From Streptomyces achromogenes (lineage in GTDB: Bacteria > Actinomycetota > Actinomycetes > Streptomycetales > Streptomycetaceae): a DNA stretch of 64,000 bases. Below are positions 58,695-64,000 of this stretch, in pieces. The notes under the pieces are model-generated. The model saw nothing but the letters and a program-made list of their open reading frames with translations. It did not search any database and was not told the DNA's origin. The stretch spans positions 4,216,001 through 4,280,000 of the forward strand of contig NZ_JAUSYH010000001.1 of NCBI RefSeq assembly GCF_030816715.1. Reading direction: 5' to 3'. The position numbers and the translations under genes were made by a program. Numbering within the stretch: the stretch's first letter is position 1; each line of letters starts with the position of its first letter.

Positions 58695-58769
58695 GGTCCT
58701 GTGGAGCAGTTTGGAGTGCTCGCCACCCTGTCAAGGTGGAGGCCGCGGGTTCAAATCCCGTCAGGACCG
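58695..58769 (+). tRNA. tRNA-Asp (GUC), copy 2
   Basis: Base-for-base identical to the gene at 54301-54375, located 96 bases after hrpA, with its own terminator. Confidence 0.95.
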
Positions 58770-58781
58770 CAGTGAACGACC

Positions 58782-58814
58782 GAGGCCCGCTTCCCGACAA
58801 GGGAGGCGGGCCTC
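58782..58814 (+). terminator. Terminator of the second tRNA-Asp
   Basis: GAGGCCCGC pairs with GCGGGCCTC around a 15-base loop, followed by ATTCATT. Confidence 0.7.
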
Positions 58815-59080
58815 ATTCATGTGACGGACGACCCGCGCCGGCCCCACGCGGCCCAGCCGGAGGCCGTGCCCGCGGCGGAGCCGCCATCGGATACAGCAGT
58901 TCCCGTCAGGACCGTGATGAGGGCCCGGGTCTTCGGATCCGGGTCCTCATCACGGTCCCCTGCGCTTTTCACATGCCCCGACGCGCGCGAGGGCCCGGCG
59001 ACGCCCTTGACGGCGTCACATTCGCCCGGTACCCCAGAACTCAGGGCCCGTTCCCCACGGCGCCCGCGTGGAGGTGGGGC

Positions 59081-59368
59081 ATGACGGCATCGGTCAGGCA
59101 CGAGACGCGGGCCCTGCTCCGCGCGCACCTGTCGGCCGCGTCGTCCTACCGGCACCTGACCCGCCACTGCCCGATCTGCCACCGCTTGCTGAAACTGGCG
59201 ATGGACGGCGCGCCTTGGGCCGCCCAGGCCCCCGAAGAGGCCGCCCAGGGGAGCGCCGCGGGCGAGAGCCCCTCCCCGCACGGCACGGACGCGGCCGGCG
59301 CCGCGAACCCTGCCCCCACTTCCCGCGCGGCCGACACGAAGGGCGCCCCCGATGTCCGCCCGGTGTGA
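59081..59368 (+). CDS. Small Streptomyces protein with a CPIC knuckle
   Basis: 95 residues from ATG 59081, GGAGGTGG upstream. The first 45 residues are ordered (TRALLRAHLSAASSYRHLTR followed by HCPICHRLLKLAM) with a His/Cys cluster that may bind zinc; the remainder is Pro/Ala-rich and disordered. Matches, by recollection, a family conserved between hrpA and bldC in Streptomyces (perhaps DUF6274). Function unknown. Confidence 0.65.
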   Translation: MTASVRHETRALLRAHLSAASSYRHLTRHCPICHRLLKLAMDGAPWAAQAPEEAAQGSAAGESPSPHGTDAAGAANPAPTSRAADTKGAPDVRPV

Positions 59369-59471
59369 CGCGGTGGGCCGCGGACCGTACCCACAACGGG
59401 GCTCCTGTGGCACAGTGAAGTTCAATCGTCTACTAGCGCACGTGACTCATCGGTAACAAGCCCTTCGGTAT

Positions 59472-59485
59472 GTGATGGGTGTCAC
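59472..59485. promoter_or_regulatory. Crp-like site downstream of bldC
   Basis: GTGATGGGTGTCAC fits GTG-N6-GNCAC. No gene start is obvious nearby, so its use is uncertain. Confidence 0.4.
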
Positions 59486-59677
59486 TGCATGAGTTTTGAA
59501 AACCCGGGTTCTTACCAGGCTCCTACAACCGGTCAATTTAATATGTGCAATTGCACCACTCCGGAGGATGTTCCCCGGAACCCTCCCAGAGCCTCCCCAG
59601 ACTCCGACAAGGTCACTCACAGAGCCACCTGATACCACCCGAGGGGCGGCCCCAGGTGCGCTCGAGCGCACAAAAAA

Positions 59678-59711
59678 GATCGCGCCGGACTCGGCGGAGT
59701 CCGGCGCGATC
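59678..59711 (-). terminator. Intrinsic terminator of bldC
   Basis: GATCGCGCCGGACTC and GAGTCCGGCGCGATC form a perfect 15-bp stem with a 4-base loop; on the minus strand six T follow directly. It lies 117 bases after the bldC stop. Confidence 0.9.
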
Positions 59712-59827
59712 GACGACGTTTCCCTAAGGATGCGGGGCCTGTTGGGGCAGGGCCCACGTCGCTTGATGCCAGGTTTCGGGCGTGCGCTCAGGTGGGGGAA
59801 CCTGACGGATTGCCCGATATGCGGTTG

Positions 59828-60034
59828 TCAGGCCTCGCTGCGCTGCTGCGGGATACCCGCGAGCAGTGCGCGGACCTCAGCCTCGCGATAACGGCGATGC
59901 CCGCCGAGCGTGCGGATCGACGTGAGCTTGCCGGCCTTCGCCCACCGCGTGACCGTCTTGGGGTCGACGCGGAACATCGTGGCGACCTCAGCCGGGGTCA
60001 GCAGCGGCTCAGCATCAGGGGTGCGAGCGGTCAT
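59828..60034 (-). CDS. bldC: BldC, MerR-type developmental regulator
   Basis: 68 residues from ATG 60034 with GAGGAGG seven bases upstream. The single winged HTH LLTPAEVATMFRVDPKTVTR followed by WAKAGKLTSIRTLGGHRRYR and EAEVRALLAG matches BldC, which is nearly invariant in Streptomyces. BldC binds AT-rich direct repeats cooperatively and delays the onset of sporulation. A dyad GAGAAC-N5-GTTCTC lies about 17-33 bases upstream of the start. Transcription ends at a strong terminator. Confidence 0.95.
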   Translation of the reverse strand: MTARTPDAEPLLTPAEVATMFRVDPKTVTRWAKAGKLTSIRTLGGHRRYREAEVRALLAGIPQQRSEA

Positions 60035-60540
60035 GAGCGGCCTCCTCGGGAGAACCGATCGTTCTCGGTTCTTTCCTCTAAATTCTGCACCTTGACCCGC
60101 GTTGCCCGAAATGGCGGATGCGGGTCGAGTCGGTTATAGGACGAACGGCTTGTCCTCGGCACTACAACTACACCATCCGTCCAGCCGCGTCGGCCAAACC
60201 GATGGAATTGCCCCCCAGGTGTTCATCGGCGACGGAAGCCGATGGACCATGCCATAGCGGACAGTCACACCACTGTGACGATCAGTCACAGGGTGATCGC
60301 GAGCCACCAGACCCCGCAAAGCGTGCAATGCCGAGATTTCCCCCCACGATGGAGCATAAGTAGGCGGACGGAGTCCTCCCCGGACTCCTTGTCCTATTTT
60401 GGCACGAGGAGGGGCAACCGGCGCAAGGGCCGTGTACGTGCGGTCCGTCACCCTTGCGACAAAAGCCCGGATCGGGGATCTACGTCCCGTCAGTTCCGTG
60501 AAGTGCCGCCGACCGTACGCTGTTCGAGCTCTGCATGGCC
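60035..60540. other. 500-bp bldC upstream region
   Basis: Likely long leader and promoter of bldC. It contains GAGAAC-N5-GTTCTC (60051-60067), GTCACACCACTGTGAC (60264-60279, inverted) and GTGAC-N5-GTCAC (60275-60289). No gene is supported. Confidence 0.45.
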
Positions 60541-60554
60541 GTGACGCACGTCAC
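60541..60554. promoter_or_regulatory. Crp-like site far upstream of bldC
   Basis: GTGACGCACGTCAC matches GTG-N6-GNCAC exactly. It lies between bldC and the converging end of the next gene. Confidence 0.45.
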
Positions 60555-60591
60555 TTATGAAAGCGCTGTCATATCTGTCACATCGTCAGTT

Positions 60592-60671
60592 CACAGCGCG
60601 GTCGGTCCACAGCGCGGTCGGTCCACAGCGCGGTCGGTCCACAGCCGGGCCGGTCCGCAGCTCGGTCAGTT
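60592..60671. repeat. Five 16-bp tandem repeats
   Basis: CACAGCGCGGTCGGTC is repeated three times perfectly (60592, 60608, 60624), then CACAGCCGGGCCGGTC and CGCAGCTCGGTCAGTT. Unit junctions create GTCCACA, the core of a DnaA box, three times. The last unit contains the stop of the following gene. Confidence 0.8.
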
Positions 60672-61508
60672 CGCCGAACGCCGGTCCCGTACCGAACGCC
60701 ACCGCTCCACGAGCCGCGCGTACGCCTCGCCGGCCGCCGCGCCGTCCCCGGTCCGCAGTGCCTCGATGCCCTCGGCCACGTCCCTCGCCGAGTGATCGTC
60801 CTCGAGATCTCCGGCCGGCAGCACGTGCACCAGGCCGCCGTAATCCAGTTCCACCAGCGAACGCGGATGGAACTCCTCCAGCCAGCGGCCCACGTCCAGC
60901 AGGCCCTCGATGAGCGGCCCCTCGTCCATGGAGTCCTTCAGCGTGCGCAGCGAGCGGGCCACCCGGCGGCGCGCCTGCACCATCGGCGTGCGGTAGCGCA
61001 GCACCGGGGCGACCTCCCCGGTCCCCTTCTCGCACGCGCGCTCCTCGTCGGAGACCAGCACGAACCAGTGGAGCGGCACCTGCCAGACCGCCGTACGGAT
61101 CCACGGGCGGGCGTCGGGGTTGCTCTCCAGCCAGCGTTCGTGGTCCTGGGCGGCCTGCCGGCGCACCACCTCGGGGAGCGCCGCCTCCAGCACCGGCCGG
61201 GGCAGCTCCTCGTCGAGTTCCGCCAGCGCCAGCCAGCCGCGCAGCCGGGTGCGCCAGGGGCAGACGCAGAGCACGCCGTCCACCTCGGTCACGAACGCGT
61301 CGTCGCTCTCCTGCACCGGCGCCGCGACCGGCGGGGTGGGCAGCAGGCCGGCCAGCGAGCGGCGCAGCTCGTCCTGGTAGGAGGGCAGGTCGGGGCGGCG
61401 GGCGTAGCGGGCCCAGTGGGTGCGCTCGGGCTCGGGGAAAGCGGCCAGCGGCTCGTACACGCGCAGATAGACCGCGTACGGAACGATCACCGAGGACACC
61501 TTGGGCAC
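60666..61508 (-). CDS. Conserved Streptomyces hypothetical protein
   Basis: 280 residues from GTG 61508, GGGAG upstream. Text such as SSVIVPYAVYLRVYEPLAAF and WRTRLRGWLALAELDEELPR, VPLHWFVLVSDEERACEKGT and LIEGLLDVGRWLEEFHPRSL. No catalytic motif or membrane segment is seen. Gene order (between bldC and vdh) is conserved from memory. Divergent from vdh over 189 bp. Confidence 0.75.
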   Translation of the reverse strand: MPKVSSVIVPYAVYLRVYEPLAAFPEPERTHWARYARRPDLPSYQDELRRSLAGLLPTPPVAAPVQESDDAFVTEVDGVLCVCPWRTRLRGWLALAELDEELPRPVLEAALPEVVRRQAAQDHERWLESNPDARPWIRTAVWQVPLHWFVLVSDEERACEKGTGEVAPVLRYRTPMVQARRRVARSLRTLKDSMDEGPLIEGLLDVGRWLEEFHPRSLVELDYGGLVHVLPAGDLEDDHSARDVAEGIEALRTGDGAAAGEAYARLVERWRSVRDRRSAN

Positions 61509-61697
61509 GCCTGCTCCCTCCCCCTTCGGCCGACGGGGAAACCCCTGCGAATCGTCCCACGGCGGTACTCCGGGAGAAGGTGATCCCCCGCACTGCGAGA
61601 TCGGCGGGCCGTGCAGGCTCTACGCTCAGGACACAGGCCCCGCCACCCTTACGGTGCCTGTGTCCCGACCGCCGCTAGTTACCCGGGAGTCACCACA

Positions 61698-62801
61698 GTG
61701 ACCGACGTATCCGGCGCACCTGCTGATGTACTGCGCACCCTGTTCCACTCGGACCAGGGTGGTCATGAGCAAGTCGTGCTCTGCCAGGACCGTGCGAGCG
61801 GCCTCAAGGCCGTCATCGCCCTGCACTCCACCGCTCTGGGCCCCGCCCTCGGCGGCACCCGCTTCTATCCGTACGCGACCGAGGCGGAGGCCGTCGCCGA
61901 CGCGCTGAACCTCGCGCGCGGGATGTCGTACAAGAACGCCATGGCCGGGCTGGACCACGGCGGCGGCAAGGCTGTGATCATCGGCGATCCCGACACGATC
62001 AAGTCCGAAGAGCTGCTGCTCGCGTACGGCCGTTTCGTGGCCTCCCTCGGCGGTCGCTATGTGACCGCCTGCGACGTCGGCACCTATGTCGCCGACATGG
62101 ACGTCGTGGCGCGCGAGTGCCGCTGGACGACCGGGCGCTCGCCGGAGAACGGCGGCGCGGGCGACTCCTCGGTCCTGACCGCCTTCGGCGTCTACCAGGG
62201 CATGCGGGCCTCCGCACAGCACCTGTGGGGCGACCCGTCGCTGCGCGGCCGCACCGTCGGCATCGCGGGCGTCGGCAAGGTCGGCCACCACCTCGTCGGG
62301 CATCTGCGCGAGGAGGGCGCCCAGGTCGTGATCACGGACGTCCGCGCGGACGCGGTGCACAGGGTCCTCGAGCGGCATCCGGAGGGCGTGACGGCCGTCG
62401 CGGACACCGAGGCGCTGATCCGGGTCGAGGGTCTCGACATCTACGCCCCCTGCGCTCTCGGCGGGGCGCTCGACGACGAGTCGGTGCCGGTGCTGACGGC
62501 GAGAATCGTCTGCGGCGCGGCCAACAACCAGCTCGCCCACCCGGGCGTGGAGAAGGACCTCGCCGACCGCGGGATCCTCTACGCGCCGGACTACGTGGTG
62601 AACGCCGGCGGGGTCATCCAGGTCGCCGACGAGCTGCACGGCTTCGACTTCGACCGGTGCAGGGCGAAGGCGGCGAAGATCTTCGACACCACGCTCGGAA
62701 TCTTCGCACGTGCGAAGGAGGACGGGATTCCGCCGGCCGCCGCAGCCGACCGGATCGCCGAGCAGCGGATGCACGAGGCGGCTCGGGCGCGCGGCTGGTG
62801 A
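61698..62801 (+). CDS. vdh: Valine (branched-chain amino acid) dehydrogenase
   Basis: 367 residues from GTG 61698 with GGGAG upstream. ALGGTRFYPYATEAEAVADA, MSYKNAMAGLDHGGGKAVI with the catalytic Lys, TACDVGTYVADMDVVAREC, and the NAD-binding GIAGVGKVGHHLVGHL are all present. It deaminates valine and relatives to 2-oxoacids, feeding primary catabolism and polyketide starter units. Known Streptomyces Vdh is induced by valine and repressed by ammonium and glucose. Confidence 0.93.
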   Translation: MTDVSGAPADVLRTLFHSDQGGHEQVVLCQDRASGLKAVIALHSTALGPALGGTRFYPYATEAEAVADALNLARGMSYKNAMAGLDHGGGKAVIIGDPDTIKSEELLLAYGRFVASLGGRYVTACDVGTYVADMDVVARECRWTTGRSPENGGAGDSSVLTAFGVYQGMRASAQHLWGDPSLRGRTVGIAGVGKVGHHLVGHLREEGAQVVITDVRADAVHRVLERHPEGVTAVADTEALIRVEGLDIYAPCALGGALDDESVPVLTARIVCGAANNQLAHPGVEKDLADRGILYAPDYVVNAGGVIQVADELHGFDFDRCRAKAAKIFDTTLGIFARAKEDGIPPAAAADRIAEQRMHEAARARGW

Positions 62802-63111
62802 TCTTCGGGCGGGGCCTCAGGGCGTCCCGTCCCGGGGTTTCGGCGGTACCGGCCGGTGGAAAGTTAGAGAGAACTCTCACTCCTCCCGGCGGGTCGCCCG
62901 CCGATAAGTGGTTAAAATCGCCACTGACCAGCGAGGACGGGGCGCTCGAAGGGTGCTGCGCACACGCGCGTGGTACGGGCGACGTACCGTACGGGCGTGG
63001 GCTCAGGTACCGTGGGAGCCCTACGACGGGCTCTCCATGGAGAGGCCGTCCTGGATCATGAACGCGTGTCAACCTGGGGCCGTCGAGCCCCGTCGTTGAG
63101 GGGGTCGAGCC
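62802..63111. other. 310-bp leader of the DUF3073 gene
   Basis: It contains the dyad AGTGG-N9-CCACT around TTAAAATCG (62906-62924) and GGTAC-GGGCGAC-GTACC. TTAAAAT may be a -10 element. No gene is seen. Confidence 0.45.
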
Positions 63112-63366
63112 ATGGGGCGCGGCCGGGCCAAGGCCAAGCAAGCGAAGGTCGCCCGCCAGCTGAAGTACAACAGCGGCGGGACTGATCTCTCGCGCCTGGC
63201 CGAAGAGCTGGGCGCATCGCCATCGAACATTCCGCCGAACGGTCAACCGTTCGAGGATGATGACGATGAGCAGGACGACGACCCGTACGCACGGTACGCC
63301 GAGCTGTACGGGGCCGATGACGAGGATGACGGCGAGGACTCCTCGCAACACCGTCGCGGCGCTTGA
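63112..63366 (+). CDS. DUF3073 protein
   Basis: 84 residues from ATG 63112, GAGGGGG upstream. MGRGRAKAKQAKVARQLKYN is the invariant DUF3073 start; the C-terminus is acidic (EDDDDEQDDDPYARYAELYG). Small, highly expressed in actinobacteria; function unknown. Beside purM as in other Streptomyces. Confidence 0.9.
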   Translation: MGRGRAKAKQAKVARQLKYNSGGTDLSRLAEELGASPSNIPPNGQPFEDDDDEQDDDPYARYAELYGADDEDDGEDSSQHRRGA

Positions 63367-63383
63367 CCTTGTACTGAGCACTC

Positions 63384-63415
63384 ACCCGGTCGGTGACTTC
63401 GGTCACCGACCGGGT
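63384..63415. terminator. Bidirectional terminator with TTCG tetraloop
   Basis: ACCCGGTCGGTGAC-TTCG-GTCACCGACCGGGT is a perfect 14-bp stem capped by a stable cUUCGg loop, between the converging DUF3073 and purM genes. Confidence 0.9.
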
Positions 63416-63453
63416 CTTGTGCTGCCTGCGTGACCGCCCGCCGTCCGGCGGTC

Positions 63454-64000
63454 CTACGCGGCGTAGTCCCCGACCAGCTCCGCGCCGGTCGGGTGTTCGC
63501 CGCGCCCGGTGATCTCGCCGGCGATCCAGGCCTCGACGCCGCGGTCGGCCAGCGTCGCGAGCGCGACGTCCGCCGACTCCTCGGGCACGATCGCCATCAT
63601 GCCGACGCCCATGTTGAGGGTCTTCTCCAGCTCCAGGCGCTCGACCGAACCGGTCCTGCCGACCAGGTCGAAGATCGGCGCCGGGGTCCAGGTGGAGCGG
63701 TCCACGACGGCGTGCAGCCCGTCAGGGATCACGCGGGCCAGGTTGGCCGCGAGACCGCCTCCGGTGATGTGCGAGAAGGCGTGCACGTCCGTGGTGCGGG
63801 TGAGGGCCAGGCAGTCCAGCGAGTAGATCTTGGTGGGCTCCAGGAGCTCCTCGCCGAGCGTGCGGCCGAGCTCGTCGATCCGCGCGTCCAGGGACAGGCC
63901 GGCCTGGTTCAGCAGGACATGCCGGACCAGCGAGTACCCGTTCGAGTGAAGGCCGGAGGCCGCCATGGCGATCACCGCGTCACCCGTGCGGATGCGATCC
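63454..64000 (-). CDS. purM: Phosphoribosylformylglycinamidine cyclo-ligase, C-terminal part
   Basis: The gene enters from the right edge; about 180 residues are visible. VIAMAASGLHSNGYSLVRHV is the AIRS signature; HAFSHITGGGLAANLARVIP, VDRSTWTPAPIFDLV and TLNMGVGMMAIVPEESAD follow. It makes aminoimidazole ribotide in purine synthesis. The N-terminus lies outside. Confidence 0.93.
   Translation of the reverse strand, partial: DRIRTGDAVIAMAASGLHSNGYSLVRHVLLNQAGLSLDARIDELGRTLGEELLEPTKIYSLDCLALTRTTDVHAFSHITGGGLAANLARVIPDGLHAVVDRSTWTPAPIFDLVGRTGSVERLELEKTLNMGVGMMAIVPEESADVALATLADRGVEAWIAGEITGRGEHPTGAELVGDYAA

Larger units (their letters stand above)
59369..59827. other. 459-bp intergenic region, unusually AT-rich in part
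   Basis: It contains a Crp-like box (59472), the perfect palindrome GTGCAATTGCAC (59545-59556), an AT-rich stretch (CAATTTAATATGTG) and the bldC terminator (59678). An open frame from 59496 lacks a convincing start and codon pattern, so no gene is called. Confidence 0.45.

Noticed and set aside
59496..59891. 131-codon open frame downstream of bldC
   Set aside because: It has no properly spaced RBS, covers the bldC terminator and part of bldC in antisense, and shows no recognisable protein.
60118..60363. 81-codon open frame in the bldC upstream region
   Set aside because: No RBS, irregular codon usage and no recognisable motif; treated as leader DNA.

Overview
The window is high-GC (about 70-73%) actinobacterial chromosome, almost certainly Streptomyces. 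Signs are the GTG starts, apparent leaderless genes, a 68-residue BldC, an AfsR-type SARP regulator, an NsdA-type sporulation protein, a DUF3073 gene and a valine dehydrogenase. From memory, the order (TetR, ECF sigma, AfsR-like, asparagine-synthase-like, sporulation protein ... bldC, vdh, DUF3073, purM) resembles the core stretch of S. coelicolor running from atrA to purM, fairly near oriC. A perfect parS site at 54381 fits that placement. This is inference from gene order, not a database match.

Region 1 (1-21190) is core chromosome: a TetR tail, an ECF sigma factor fused to a zinc-finger/membrane/NPCBM-like tail, an AfsR-like regulator, a frameshifted asparagine-synthase-like gene, an NsdA-like protein, L-2-hydroxyglutarate oxidase, TrmB, a PrsW-type protease, an aldo/keto reductase, an M23 peptidase behind a c-di-AMP (ydaO) riboswitch, initiator tRNA, and a RibD-like/MarR/RibA cluster sharing TTCAA-TTGAA dyads, then a HIT protein.

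Region 2 (21190-26130) is accessory: a Tat-type exported M15-peptidase homologue that has lost its zinc ligands, a DUF1906/peptidoglycan-binding protein, a secreted pertussis/scabin-like ADP-ribosyltransferase, and a relic of an older integrase.

Region 3 (26130-46974) is a 20.8-kb integrative element of the actinomycete ICE (AICE) kind, inserted at the 3' end of tRNA-Lys(UUU) and bounded by 49-bp identical att repeats. Its left arm (+) is a tightly overlapped spread/transfer operon ending in a TraB/FtsK-like translocase followed by a CTAG-rich repeat cluster (candidate clt). A GntR regulator sits in the middle. The right arm is a long (-) cluster running from zinc-ribbon, HicA-like and DUF2742-like proteins and a RecA-fold ATPase, past a striking GAAGRTG iteron array, through small phage-type genes to an orphan phage tail tape-measure protein. 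Excisionase, a divergent XRE regulator and the tyrosine integrase complete it. The element thus looks like a conjugative element carrying a partial phage module with no visible capsid, portal or large terminase gene.

Region 4 (46929-64000) is core again: tRNA-Lys, an APC permease with a Crp-like box, a DEAD-box helicase with an RGG-type repeat tail, a lipoprotein, a minimal zincin, a membrane metallophosphoesterase, tRNA-Glu/Asp/Phe with an embedded parS, HrpA between two identical tRNA-Asp genes, a small CxxC protein, bldC, a conserved unknown, vdh, DUF3073 and the 3' part of purM.
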